Positions 17,586-26,426 of a stretch of 64,000 bases of DNA are shown here, in pieces (the stretch's first letter is position 1; each line of letters begins with the position of its first letter). The stretch comes from Mycolicibacterium tusciae JS617 (GTDB lineage: Bacteria > Actinomycetota > Actinomycetes > Mycobacteriales > Mycobacteriaceae): contig NZ_KI912270.1 in the NCBI RefSeq assembly GCF_000243415.2, positions 3,100,001 through 3,164,000 of the forward strand. The letters run 5' to 3'. The translations under genes were made by a program, and so were the position numbers. The notes beneath the pieces were generated by a model. That model searched no databases. It was not told the origin of the DNA and saw nothing but the letters and a program-made list of their open reading frames with translations.

Positions 17586-18020
17586 CTACACGTCGGCGAC
17601 GAGTTCGAAGACCGGGATCACGCGGTCGGTGCGCTTCTCGTACTCACCGAACCCCGGGGCGCGCTCGACGATGATCCGATAGATGCGGTCGCGGTCCTCC
17701 CGCGTCAGCTCACGGGCGACGACGGGGCGTTTCGGTTCCGCGCCGATTTCGACCTGGACGTGGGAGTGGGCGCGGAGGTTGAACACCCAGGCGGGGCTCG
17801 CGTCGAGGCCGGCCGCGGAGCCGACGACGTAGATCTTGTCGTCGATGTCGAAGTAAGCCACGAGATTGACACGTTCCGCGCCGCTCTTGGCGCCCGAGGA
17901 CGTCAGAAGCAGCAGCGGGAAGCCTTCGAACTGCCCGCCGACCTTTCCGCCGTTGCGGCGGAACTCCTCGATGTTGCGCTCGTTGAATTCACGTTCGGAG
18001 GTCATGTCGTCATCGGGCAT
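17586..18020 (-). CDS. F420-dependent nitroreductase-family (deazaflavin) oxidoreductase
   Basis: The protein has 144 residues with the split-barrel fold of the Ddn family: LLLLTSSGAKSGAERVNLVAY, then YVVGSAAGLDASPAWVFNLRAH and VQVEIGAE, and a C-terminal APGFGEYEKRTDRVIPVFEL. This signature is specific to actinobacterial F420H2-dependent reductases. Their substrates include quinones and nitroaromatics; the one here is unknown. The gene converges with recD. Its start lies 55 bases from the SRPBCC start, on the opposite strand. Confidence 0.85.
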   Translation of the reverse strand: MPDDDMTSEREFNERNIEEFRRNGGKVGGQFEGFPLLLLTSSGAKSGAERVNLVAYFDIDDKIYVVGSAAGLDASPAWVFNLRAHSHVQVEIGAEPKRPVVARELTREDRDRIYRIIVERAPGFGEYEKRTDRVIPVFELVADV

Positions 18021-18075
18021 GACTCATGGTGACACCTTCGACCGGTTCGCGAGCCACAACGCGTACGGTGAAGCG

Positions 18076-18531
18076 GTGGCCCAGATCGACCGCACCCGCT
18101 CCATCGCAGCTGCCCCGCAGGAAGTCTGGGACGTTCTTGCGGACTTCGGCGCACTCAGTACGTGGGTCGACCGTGTCGACCATTCGTCCATCCTGGTGCA
18201 CGGCGCCGACGGTCCGATAGGGACCACCCGGCGGGTCCAGATGGGACGCCAGACACTTGTCGAACGCATCGTCGCATTCGACCCGCCGCACAGCCTTGCC
18301 TACGACATCGAGGGGCTGCCCAAGCGGCTGCGCAGGGTCAACAACCGCTGGACGCTGCGACCGTCGGCGGAATCGACGGTGGTCACGCTGACGAGCACCG
18401 TCGAAATCGGCTCCGGCCGAATACAACAGCTAGCCGAACGCGTCATGTGTCGCCTGATGACCCGGGAATCCGACGGCATGCTCGCCGGACTCGCCGAACG
18501 ATTGGAGAACTCCCGTGTCCGACCTGTCTGA
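18076..18531 (+). CDS. SRPBCC-family (START-like) lipid or polyketide-binding protein
   Basis: The protein has 151 residues. It opens with the characteristic first strand and helix AQIDRTRSIAAAPQEVWDVL, continues with alternating strands (TTRRVQMGRQTLVERIVAFD, SLAYDIEGLP) and closes with a long helix. The fold encloses a hydrophobic pocket that binds or modifies lipids. GTG 18076 is preferred because the domain starts there; ATG 18019 is in frame but would overlap the divergent gene. It overlaps the sulfatase by 17 bases, so the pair is probably one unit. Confidence 0.75.
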   Translation: MAQIDRTRSIAAAPQEVWDVLADFGALSTWVDRVDHSSILVHGADGPIGTTRRVQMGRQTLVERIVAFDPPHSLAYDIEGLPKRLRRVNNRWTLRPSAESTVVTLTSTVEIGSGRIQQLAERVMCRLMTRESDGMLAGLAERLENSRVRPV

Positions 18532-20338
18532 ACGGCCCGACATCGTCATCCTGATGACCGATGAGGAACGCGCGATACCTCCGTACGAGGCGCCCGAAGT
18601 CCTCGCGTGGCGCGATCGCACCCTGGCCGGCCGCAAATGGTTCGACGAGCACGGCGTCAGCTTCGGCCGCCACTACACCGGTTCGCTGGCCTGCGTCCCA
18701 AGTCGCCCAACGATTTTCACCGGCCAGTACCCCGATCTGCACGGCGTCACGCAGACCGACGGCATCGGCAAGGTGTTCAACGACTCCCGCATGCGCTGGC
18801 TGCGCCGGGGTGAGGTGCCCACGCTCGGCAACTGGTTCCGTGCGGCCGGATACGACACCCATTACGACGGCAAATGGCACATCACGCACGCGGATCTGAC
18901 GGATCCCACCACCGGCGGTCCGCTGGCGACCAACGACGACGACGGCGTCATCGACCACGCGTCAGTCCAGCGCTACCTCGACGCCGATCCCCTTGCGCCG
19001 TTCGGATTCTCGGGCTGGGTGGGACCCGAGCCGCATGGCGCGCTGCTGGCCAACGCCGGTGTCCGTCGCGACACGTTGATCGCCGACCGCGTCGTCGCGT
19101 GGCTCAACGACCGATATGCGCGGCGACGCGCCGGTGAGCCCGATGCGCTGACGCCGTTCCTGTTGGTGGCCAGCTTCGTGAACCCGCACGACATCGTGCT
19201 GTTCCCGGCGTGGGCGCGAAAAAGCCCGGTGCAGCCGTCGCCGCTGGACCCGCCGCCGGTGCCTGCCGCACCCACCGCCGACGAGGACCTCTCGACGAAG
19301 CCGGCCGCGCAGATCGCCTTCCGGGAGGCGTACTACACCGGATATGGAGTAGCGCCCGCCGTGGACCGGACGTACCACCGCAATGCGCAGCGCTACCGCG
19401 ACCTCTACTACCGGCTGCACGCCGAGGTCGACGCTCCACTGGACCGGGTGCGTCGGGCGGTGACCGACGGTGGCTCAGACAACGCCGTGCTCGTGCGGAC
19501 CTCCGACCACGGCGACCTGCTCGGCGCCCACGGCGGCCTGCACCAGAAGTGGTTCAACCTCTACGACGAGGCCACCCGGGTTCCTTTCGTGGTCGCGCGC
19601 ACCGGCGAGGGCGCGACGTCCGCTCGGGCCGTGACGGCACCGACGTCGCATGTCGACCTGGTGCCGACGTTGCTGGGCGCGGCGGGCGTCGATGCGGTGG
19701 CCATAGCGGAAAAGCTGCGGGAGTCCTTCACCGAGGTGCACGAACTTCCCGGTCGCGATCTCATGCCCGTGGTCGACGGCGCACCTGCCGATGAGTCGCG
19801 TGCCGTGTACTTGATGACGCGAGACAACATGCTGGAAGGCGATACCGGCGCGTCAGGTGTGGCGCGCCAATTGAAGCTGACGGTGAATCCCCCCATGCCC
19901 CTTCGAATTCAGATACCGGCGCACGTCGGATCCAACTTCGAAGGGTTGGTCGTCCGGGTGGACGAGGCGGACGGCGGCGAGGGCCATCTGTGGAAGCTGG
20001 TCCGCACCTTCGACGATCCGGCGACATGGACCGAACCCGGGGTGCGTCACCTCGCAGCCAACGGCCTGGGCGGCGAGGCGTATCGGACCTCCCCGCTGGA
20101 CGATCAGTGGGAGCTCTACGACCTGACCGACGACCCGACCGAAGCCGTCAACCGGTGGACGGACCCGGTGCTGGACGAATTGCGCCGCCACCTTCGGATG
20201 CATTTGAAGCAGGCCCGGACCGACGCCATTCCCGAGCGCAATAACCCGTGGCCGTACGTGTCGCGCCGGCCACCGACCGCGAGGCCGTCGGCTGCGGCGC
20301 AGATTATCGCCGCAATCAAGAAACGAATCAGCAGGTAG
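18515..20338 (+). CDS. Type I sulfatase (formylglycine-dependent alkaline-phosphatase superfamily)
   Basis: The protein has 607 residues. It opens with PDIVILMTDEER, whose metal-binding Asp lies where sulfatases place theirs. The modification motif is C60-V-P-S-R64, so Cys60 would be converted to formylglycine. Later elements are YDGKWHI, TSDHGDLLGAHG (metal-binding Asp-His) and QKWFNLYDEATRVPFV. No signal peptide is seen, so it is probably cytoplasmic. It would hydrolyse sulfate esters, possibly lipid or steroid sulfates; the substrate is not evident. It starts at GTG 18515 inside the SRPBCC gene. Confidence 0.88.
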   Translation: MSDLSERPDIVILMTDEERAIPPYEAPEVLAWRDRTLAGRKWFDEHGVSFGRHYTGSLACVPSRPTIFTGQYPDLHGVTQTDGIGKVFNDSRMRWLRRGEVPTLGNWFRAAGYDTHYDGKWHITHADLTDPTTGGPLATNDDDGVIDHASVQRYLDADPLAPFGFSGWVGPEPHGALLANAGVRRDTLIADRVVAWLNDRYARRRAGEPDALTPFLLVASFVNPHDIVLFPAWARKSPVQPSPLDPPPVPAAPTADEDLSTKPAAQIAFREAYYTGYGVAPAVDRTYHRNAQRYRDLYYRLHAEVDAPLDRVRRAVTDGGSDNAVLVRTSDHGDLLGAHGGLHQKWFNLYDEATRVPFVVARTGEGATSARAVTAPTSHVDLVPTLLGAAGVDAVAIAEKLRESFTEVHELPGRDLMPVVDGAPADESRAVYLMTRDNMLEGDTGASGVARQLKLTVNPPMPLRIQIPAHVGSNFEGLVVRVDEADGGEGHLWKLVRTFDDPATWTEPGVRHLAANGLGGEAYRTSPLDDQWELYDLTDDPTEAVNRWTDPVLDELRRHLRMHLKQARTDAIPERNNPWPYVSRRPPTARPSAAAQIIAAIKKRISR

Positions 20339-20832
20339 CTTCTGGTACTGCCAGTTCAGCCCGGTATTCGTGTATCGCAACGGTCAGCACGGTATGGTCT
20401 GACGAGGTTGATTTACCAGCCTCACGGAACGTATCGGCGGCGACTACCAAATCCCTGCCGAATGGGTGTTAACCCTGACGTCAGCCGACAAATAGCGGGC
20501 AGGAATACGAGCTGGGGGGCTCGGTGTCGGAAAGTACAGATTTCATAACGACTTTGCCAAGGGCGGGCGCGCTAAGTCGTGCCCGCATAGTCGGGTCTGT
20601 ACAGTCAGTGCGTCCGACAAGCACGTCACGTCGCTCCGACCGGGGCGGCGAACCATCTGGGGTGAACACAGAGGAGACCCGCACCTCCACAGTCATCGTC
20701 GGCCTCATACGGGGCTGCACGACGGCCGTACCCCAGCGGCTCCCCACACCACCTGGCGCATCAGCAATTTCGCGCAGGGTCACTACCACAGCCAAATCAG
20801 GGCGTCGTAGCGCCTAGGCCAAAGGGATTGTC
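20339..20832. other. Intergenic region of about 490 bases upstream of the acyl-adenylating gene
   Basis: I see no convincing gene here. A GTG-initiated frame at 20524-20817 is open, but its composition is Arg/Thr/Ser-rich without domain features. The length suggests a 5' leader or regulatory region for the gene at 20833, but I could not identify a promoter or fold with confidence. Confidence 0.4.
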
Positions 20833-22467
20833 GTGAGTCGATTCACCGAGACGATGTACAGCAACGCGCTGTCCAGTAACAAGGGCATGGTCACCGGGGA
20901 GCCCGGCGCCCCCGTCCGCCATAGCTGGGCCCAAGTGCACGAACGGGCCCGTCGGGTGGCAGGTGGGCTGGCCGCAGCGGGCATCGGGCCTGGTGACGCC
21001 GTCGCGGTGCTGGCAGGCGCGCCCGTCGAGATCGCACCGACCGCCCAGGGCATCTGGATGCGCGGTGCCAGCGCGACCATGGTTCACCAGCCCACACCCC
21101 GCACCGACCTGGTGCGATGGGCCGAAGAAACCACCGCCGTGATCGACATGATCTCGGCGAAGGCCGTCGTTGTTTCCGACCCGTTCATGGCCGCGGCGCC
21201 GGTGCTGTCGGGACTCGGTATGACGGTGTTGACGATCGAGTCGCTGTTGGCGAACGACCCCATCGAGCCGCTGGAGACCTTTGACCACGACGTGGCGCTG
21301 ATGCAGCTGACGTCGGGCTCGACGGGCTCGCCCAAGGCCGTGCAGATAACGCACGCCAACATCGTCGCCAATGCCGAGGCCATGGTCGTCGGCTGCAATT
21401 TCGATCTCGAGACCGACGTGATCGTGAGCTGGCTGCCGTGCTTCCACGACATGGGGATGACGGGCTATCTGACGGTGCCGATGTACATCGGAGCCGAACT
21501 GGTCAAGGTCACTCCGATGGACTTCCTGCGCGATACGTTGTTGTGGGCCAAGCTCATTGACAAGTACAAGGGCACGATGACGGCCGCGCCGAACTTTGCC
21601 TACAACTTGTTCGCCAAGCGTCTGAGTAGGCAGGCCACGCCCGGCGAGTTCGATTTGTCGTCGCTGCGGTGGGCGTTGTCGGGCGCCGAGCAGGTCGACC
21701 CACTCGACGTCGAAGATCTCTGCGTAGCGGGCGCACCGTTCGGGCTCAAGCCCGAGGCCATCATCCCGGCATACGGGATGGCGGAGACGACGGTGGCCGT
21801 GTCGTTCTCCGAGTGTGGCGGCGGCATGGTCGTCGACGAGGTGGACGCCGACCTGCTGTCGGTCCTGCACCGCGCCGTACCGGCCACCAGGGGCAACACC
21901 CGCCGGTTGGTCTCCCTCGGCAAGCCACTGCAGGGTCTGGAAGTCCGCATCGTCGACGAAGACGGCAGCGTGCTGTCGGCACGTGGCGTGGGCGTCATCG
22001 AGGTCCGCGGCGAGCCGGTGACCAGGGGTTACACCACGGTGGCCGGTTTCATCCCCGCGCAGGACGAACGCGGCTGGTACGACACGGGCGACCTGGGCTA
22101 TCTCACCGAGACCGGTGAAGTGGTCGTGTGTGGGCGCCTCAAAGACGTGATCATCATGGCCGGGCGCAACATCTACCCGACCGATATCGAGCGTGCCGCC
22201 AGCCGCGTCGAGGGCGTGCGGCCCGGTTGCGCCGTCGCGGTGCGTCTCGATGCAGGACTGTCGCGGGAGACGTTCGCCGTCGCGGTGGAGTGCAAGGACT
22301 ACGCCGATCCCACGCAGGTGCGCCGCGTCGAGCGGCAGGTCGCCCATGAGGTCTTCGCCGAGGTCGACGTGCGGCCACGAAACGTGGTGGTGCTCGAACC
22401 CGGGATGATCCCGAAGACCCCGTCGGGCAAGCTGCGGCGCGCGCACGCGCTGTCACTGGTGGACTGA
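20833..22467 (+). CDS. FadD-type fatty acyl-AMP/acyl-CoA ligase
   Basis: The protein has 544 residues of the ANL adenylating superfamily. Motifs are [18 protein letters not shown] (ATP loop), [15 protein letters not shown] (the WLPxxHDMG block typical of mycobacterial fatty acyl-AMP ligases), [20 protein letters not shown] and the catalytic Lys in KTPSGKLRR. FAALs pass acyl-adenylates to polyketide synthases; acyl-CoA ligases make the CoA ester. No PKS gene lies nearby, so the partner is unknown. It starts at GTG 20833 after a long leader region. Confidence 0.85.
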   Translation: MSRFTETMYSNALSSNKGMVTGEPGAPVRHSWAQVHERARRVAGGLAAAGIGPGDAVAVLAGAPVEIAPTAQGIWMRGASATMVHQPTPRTDLVRWAEETTAVIDMISAKAVVVSDPFMAAAPVLSGLGMTVLTIESLLANDPIEPLETFDHDVALMQLTSGSTGSPKAVQITHANIVANAEAMVVGCNFDLETDVIVSWLPCFHDMGMTGYLTVPMYIGAELVKVTPMDFLRDTLLWAKLIDKYKGTMTAAPNFAYNLFAKRLSRQATPGEFDLSSLRWALSGAEQVDPLDVEDLCVAGAPFGLKPEAIIPAYGMAETTVAVSFSECGGGMVVDEVDADLLSVLHRAVPATRGNTRRLVSLGKPLQGLEVRIVDEDGSVLSARGVGVIEVRGEPVTRGYTTVAGFIPAQDERGWYDTGDLGYLTETGEVVVCGRLKDVIIMAGRNIYPTDIERAASRVEGVRPGCAVAVRLDAGLSRETFAVAVECKDYADPTQVRRVERQVAHEVFAEVDVRPRNVVVLEPGMIPKTPSGKLRRAHALSLVD

Positions 22468-22514
22468 CCGGACGGGTTAGATCTGCGGCATCGGCGGGTA
22501 CATTCGTACCGCAC

Positions 22515-23321
22515 ATGCCTGATTACGACGCCCAGCCCGGCCGGACATCGGCTCCGGTACCCGATCTAACGGCCGCACAACGCGAAGCGGACGACGTCGA
22601 CCTGCACGCTGGGCTCAGCGGTGTGGCGGGGCTGGTGGCCGGCGCTCGCGGCGTGATCGATCTGCTCGCCGACGTGGCGCAGTTCGCGGCTCGGGCGATC
22701 CCGGGTGTCGACGGCGCCGGCGTCACGGTGATCGACATGTCCGGCGACACACCCTCGGTCACGACGTGGTCGGTTACCGCGCAGTTCGTCGAGGACATCG
22801 ACAAGCTGCAGTACATCGACCTGAAGGAGGGGCCGTGCATCACCTGTATGCAGACACGGCGGCCGACCGTCAGTGGATCGCTGGGAAGTGACGGCCGGTG
22901 GCCGCGCCTCGGCGGTGGGGTGGCCCGGATGGGCGTGCACTCCGCGTTGGCGCTGCCGATGCTGGTCGGCGACCAGCTGATCGGTGCCATCAACACCTAC
23001 GCCCGTAGCCGCGACGCCTTCGGCGAGCACGCCGTGGAGCTGGGCTCGCAGTTCGCCGGGCCCGCCGCGGTGTCGGTGTACAACGGGCAGCTGCTCAACC
23101 ACGCCCAACAACGAACCAAGCAACTGCAGAGTGCGCTGGGCACCCGCGCGGTGATCGACCAGGCGATCGGGATCATCCGAGCCAGGTCAGGAGTCGGTGA
23201 ACAGGCGGCGTTCGACCGGCTTGTCCGGATGAGCCAGGCCGAGAACACGAAGCTGCACATCGTCGCCGAGCGGCTGGTCGACGAGGCGGTGCGTCGCGCC
23301 GTAGCGCGGCACCGCGACTGA
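22515..23321 (+). CDS. GAF-ANTAR domain regulator (first of four)
   Basis: The protein has 268 residues. A GAF sensor domain occupies about 40-195 (RAIPGVDGAGVTVIDMSGD, KEGPCITCMQTRRPTVSG, GVHSALALPMLVGDQLIGAIN). A C-terminal ANTAR RNA-binding domain follows (LGTRAVIDQAIGIIRARSG, then AFDRLVRMSQAENTKL). ANTAR proteins act as antiterminators by binding paired hairpins in nascent RNA. It is close in sequence to the GAF-ANTAR protein at 31550 and less so to those at 23323 and 24106. It converges with the next gene. Confidence 0.88.
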   Translation: MPDYDAQPGRTSAPVPDLTAAQREADDVDLHAGLSGVAGLVAGARGVIDLLADVAQFAARAIPGVDGAGVTVIDMSGDTPSVTTWSVTAQFVEDIDKLQYIDLKEGPCITCMQTRRPTVSGSLGSDGRWPRLGGGVARMGVHSALALPMLVGDQLIGAINTYARSRDAFGEHAVELGSQFAGPAAVSVYNGQLLNHAQQRTKQLQSALGTRAVIDQAIGIIRARSGVGEQAAFDRLVRMSQAENTKLHIVAERLVDEAVRRAVARHRD

Positions 23322-23322
23322 G

Positions 23323-24078
23323 TTACGTTGCCGGCGTGACGAATTCGCTGATGGCAGAGACCAGCACGGGACGGGCATGCCGATCGGTCATCAGCCGTCG
23401 GGCGACATCGGTCAGATGCTCACCGTTGGTGCGCGCGTAGGAGCGCAGCAGTCTGAAGGCCTCATCGACCGAGACGTCGAGAGCCTCGCGCAGGAACCCC
23501 TTGGCCTGCTCGACGATGACGCGGCTCGCGAGCGCGGCGCGCAGCTGCGGGATCACTGTCGACGGCGTTGGCGCGTGTTCCTGCAGGATCGCCACGCAGG
23601 CGATGTGCGCGAGGGTCTGCGCGACGAGGCGGTCCGCCTCGTTGAGTTCGCCCGAATCGGAGCCGAACAGACCGAGTGCGCCAAGCACGATGCCGGCCGC
23701 GCGCATCGGCACGGCGTGCACGGAGACGAAGCCGCCGTCGAGCGCGGCTGGGACGAACTGAGGCCACCGTCCGGCCTCGTCGTTCAGGTTCGCGACCGAA
23801 ACGGGTTGGCCCGTCGAGTAGCAGTCGACGCAGGGCCCCTCGTCGGCCTGCAGTTGGAAGAGCTCCAGCTCTCGGGCCTGCTCGGTGGTGGCGGCCAGCA
23901 GGCGCAGCCGGTCGAGTGGGTCGGCGAGCAGAAAGCCCGCTGCGGCGACGTCGAGTAGCTCGGCACAACGTTCGGTGAGTTCGGTCAACAGGTCGACGAC
24001 GTCGAAATCCTCGAGGAGGGTGTCGACGAGCGAAACAACCGCGTCCAGAACGCGGGTTTCACGAGGTATTGCGGTCAC
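23323..24078 (-). CDS. GAF-ANTAR domain regulator (second), third gene of the desaturase operon
   Basis: The protein has 251 residues. The GAF domain runs from about 10 to 165 (RCAELLDVAAAGFLLADPL, DEGPCVDCYSTGQPVSVANL, VHAVPMRAAGIVLGALGLF). The ANTAR domain is at the end (ASRVIVEQAKGFLREALD, then RLLRSYARTNGEHL). The start is GTG 24078. It lies 27 bases behind another GAF-ANTAR gene and, with the desaturase in front, probably forms one transcript. Confidence 0.87.
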   Translation of the reverse strand: MTAIPRETRVLDAVVSLVDTLLEDFDVVDLLTELTERCAELLDVAAAGFLLADPLDRLRLLAATTEQARELELFQLQADEGPCVDCYSTGQPVSVANLNDEAGRWPQFVPAALDGGFVSVHAVPMRAAGIVLGALGLFGSDSGELNEADRLVAQTLAHIACVAILQEHAPTPSTVIPQLRAALASRVIVEQAKGFLREALDVSVDEAFRLLRSYARTNGEHLTDVARRLMTDRHARPVLVSAISEFVTPAT

Positions 24079-24105
24079 TTCACACTCCGTTCCTCGATGC
24101 GGGCA

Positions 24106-24813
24106 TCAGTCGGCCTCGAGCCTGAGTTTGCGATCGAGGATGTCGCGGGCGACGTCGGTGGCGCTGCGCCCGGTCGAGTAAGCGTGGGCACGCAGACGGA
24201 CCAGCGCCTCGGCGGGCTCAATCTCGAGCTGCGCGACGAGCATTCCGGTGGCCTGGCTGACCTCGGCGCGCGACAAAGTGTGCAACTCGGCCCACGCCGT
24301 GCTGGCGGGGTCGGCGATGGCGGCTTGCAGGTCATCATCGAGGAGGTCGAGCAGCGGGACGCCGGCCAGTTCGGCGGCGACGACGGCGCCGGTGAGCTGC
24401 TCGTCGTCCAAGCGGCCGGGTTGGGCGCAGAAGAGGTCGAGGGCCCCGACGTATTCACCGGCGACGACGACGGGCATCGCGTAGACGCCACGAATCTGCA
24501 GGTCGAGCATGGCCGGACCGTAGAGGGGCCAGCGCGCGTCGTCGGGATCGGCGAGATCGATGACGACCACGGGTGCGCGCCGGGCGACCGATTCCAGACA
24601 GGGGCCTTCGCCGATGAGGAACTGCAGTTCGTCGCACGTGCGCGCATGTTCACTGCTGGATCCCAGCGTTCCGGTGTTGCCGCCGTCGAACACCAGGGAG
24701 ATTGCCGCGGCGTCGACCTCGAGGAGCACCACGCACGCCTCACACAGCCGGTCGGCGGCATCCACTCCCCGCCGGCCGTCGACAGCGGCGATGAGCTGCT
24801 CGGAAATCGACAC
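24106..24813 (-). CDS. GAF-ANTAR domain regulator (third), second gene of the desaturase operon
   Basis: The protein has 235 residues. The GAF domain contains CDELQFLIGEGPCLESVARR and GVYAMPVVVAGEYVGALDLF. The ANTAR domain contains SRAEVSQATGMLVAQLEIEP and ALVRLRAHAYSTGRSATDVA. The GTG start at 24813 is only 2 bases past the desaturase stop, which is strong evidence of co-transcription. The sensed ligand is unknown. Confidence 0.87.
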   Translation of the reverse strand: MSISEQLIAAVDGRRGVDAADRLCEACVVLLEVDAAAISLVFDGGNTGTLGSSSEHARTCDELQFLIGEGPCLESVARRAPVVVIDLADPDDARWPLYGPAMLDLQIRGVYAMPVVVAGEYVGALDLFCAQPGRLDDEQLTGAVVAAELAGVPLLDLLDDDLQAAIADPASTAWAELHTLSRAEVSQATGMLVAQLEIEPAEALVRLRAHAYSTGRSATDVARDILDRKLRLEAD

Positions 24814-24815
24814 AT

Positions 24816-26078
24816 CTAACCGAACAGCGGCGGGCCGCCATTGTTGCCCGCGGGTCGCTGCGATGTGGTCATGCCTCCAGCGTCCTCTCCGGGCGGAGGC
24901 ACGGAAACGGCGGGGGTCCTGGCGGCCGGCGTCGCGGCGGTCGATGCGTCGGGCCGGAACTTTCGTTCCGATGCGGTCTCGGGTGCGTCGTCAGATGTGG
25001 CGTGCAGAAACCGGTCCGGGAGCGCCAGCTTGTGAATGGTTCGCAGCACCAGAAGATATTGGCGCACAAGCGAACCGGTGGTGTAGGGCAGATCGTACTT
25101 GTCGCACAGCGCCCGGACGCGCACGGCGATCTGTCGGTAGCGATTGCTCGGCAGATCCGGGAACAGGTGGTGCTCGATCTGGTAACACAGGTTGCCGCTC
25201 GAGAATGCCAGCAGCGGGCCGGCTTTGAAGTTGGCGGCTCCCAGCATCTGCCGCAGGTACCAGTTGGCCTTGGTTTCGTTGTCGAGGACGTCGGGCGTGA
25301 ACTTCTCCGCGCCGTCGGGGAAGTGACCGCAGAAGATCACCACGTAGGCCCACAGGTTGCGCAGCAGGTTGGCCGCCGCGTTCGCGGCCAGGGTTCTGCG
25401 CCAGCGAGACCGGCTCAGCGCCGGGAAGAACACGTAGTCCTTGAGCGATTGCCGGGCGATCTTTCCGGCGAATGCGCGCCGGGCCTGGGTGACCTTGCCC
25501 TCATCCGGTGCCAACCGGTCGCGCTCCGAATGGATACCGTGCAGGCCGATTCCCCACTCGAAGATGCTGGCCAGCAACAGATTACGCAAGGGCTGCACCA
25601 GATGCTCAGGCTTCCACGGCTCGTCTCGGGTCATTCGGATCACACCGAAGCCCAGATCGTCGTCGACGCCGACGACGTTGCTGAACACGTGGTGGCGGTA
25701 GTTGTGCGAGTACCTCCACTGCGACGAAACGCCGACCATGTCCCACTCCCAGGTGCTCGAGTGGATTTCCGGGTCGTTCATCCAATCCCATTGGCCGTGG
25801 CCGACGTTGTGGCCGATTTCCATGTTCTCGACGCTCTTCGCGAAAGCCAGCGACGCGGTGCCCAGCAGCCAGCCGGCCTTCGTCCTGGTGCAGGCGATGA
25901 TCAAGCGCGCGACGACGTCGAGAGTTCGTTGGAACTTGATGGTGCGCCGGATGTAGGCCGCATCGCGTTCACCGAGGGACTCCTCGACATCGCTGCGGAT
26001 GGCGTCGAGCTCGCGACCGAGCGCTTCGACATCCGCGTCGCTTAGGTGCGCGTACGCGGCAACATCGGCAATTGCCAT
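24816..26078 (-). CDS. Membrane fatty acid desaturase (DesA3-like acyl-CoA desaturase)
   Basis: The protein has 420 residues. All three histidine boxes of membrane desaturases are present: HNVGHG, HNYRHH and QIEHH in LCYQIEHHLFPDLPSN. The overall sequence, including WDWMNDPEIHSSTWEWDM and FCGHFPDGAEKFT, follows mycobacterial DesA3, which makes oleoyl-CoA from stearoyl-CoA. The dedicated reductase that follows desA3 in M. tuberculosis is not beside it, and the first box has Gly where DesA3 has Met. A paralogue with another substrate is therefore possible. It leads an operon with two GAF-ANTAR genes. Confidence 0.88.
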   Translation of the reverse strand: MAIADVAAYAHLSDADVEALGRELDAIRSDVEESLGERDAAYIRRTIKFQRTLDVVARLIIACTRTKAGWLLGTASLAFAKSVENMEIGHNVGHGQWDWMNDPEIHSSTWEWDMVGVSSQWRYSHNYRHHVFSNVVGVDDDLGFGVIRMTRDEPWKPEHLVQPLRNLLLASIFEWGIGLHGIHSERDRLAPDEGKVTQARRAFAGKIARQSLKDYVFFPALSRSRWRRTLAANAAANLLRNLWAYVVIFCGHFPDGAEKFTPDVLDNETKANWYLRQMLGAANFKAGPLLAFSSGNLCYQIEHHLFPDLPSNRYRQIAVRVRALCDKYDLPYTTGSLVRQYLLVLRTIHKLALPDRFLHATSDDAPETASERKFRPDASTAATPAARTPAVSVPPPGEDAGGMTTSQRPAGNNGGPPLFG

Positions 26079-26288
26079 TAGAAAGTCCCGTGGGGCCGGC
26101 GGTCAGTCAGGTCTGGGCTCCTGAGCGAACCCGAAGAATGCGGACGAGCGGTCGAGATCGAAGATGACGACGGTTGCGCGTCGGCGTACGACCAGCCTAC
26201 CCCGTCCAGACCTCGGGTAATCGCGCCGTCCAACGGGTATGGTCAGGTGATCGGGACCATTCAGGCCCCCACTATCAAGGGGTCGTCT

Positions 26289-26426
26289 ATGTCTGATAAA
26301 TCGCCGCGACAAGCCATGGCAAAGAAATCCGGCAAGTCATTGAAAGAGAAACGCGCGGCCAAGCACGAGAAAGCGGCGAATAAGGCCTCGTCCGCAGAGA
26401 ACTTGTTCCATGACAAGAAGCGCTGA
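26289..26426 (+). CDS. Very small basic protein (45 residues)
   Basis: The frame from ATG 26289 to TGA 26424-26426 encodes 45 residues, strongly basic, with the start MSDKSPRQAMAKKSGKS and the end FHDKKR. The lysine/alanine-rich composition resembles short mycobacterial proteins with no known role; nucleic acid or ribosome binding is only a guess. It overlaps the start of the next gene by 17 bases in another frame. The divergent desaturase begins 210 bases upstream, and I see no other feature in that gap. Confidence 0.6.
   Translation: MSDKSPRQAMAKKSGKSLKEKRAAKHEKAANKASSAENLFHDKKR

Noticed and set aside
20524..20817. 97-codon frame upstream of the acyl-adenylating gene
   Set aside because: Low-complexity Thr/Ser/Arg composition, GTG start without a ribosome site, no domain.
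20797..22446. Long open frame antisense to the acyl-adenylating gene
   Set aside because: It is His/Arg/Gln-rich with no domain and lies fully opposite a gene with clear motifs; typical of high-GC codon shadows.
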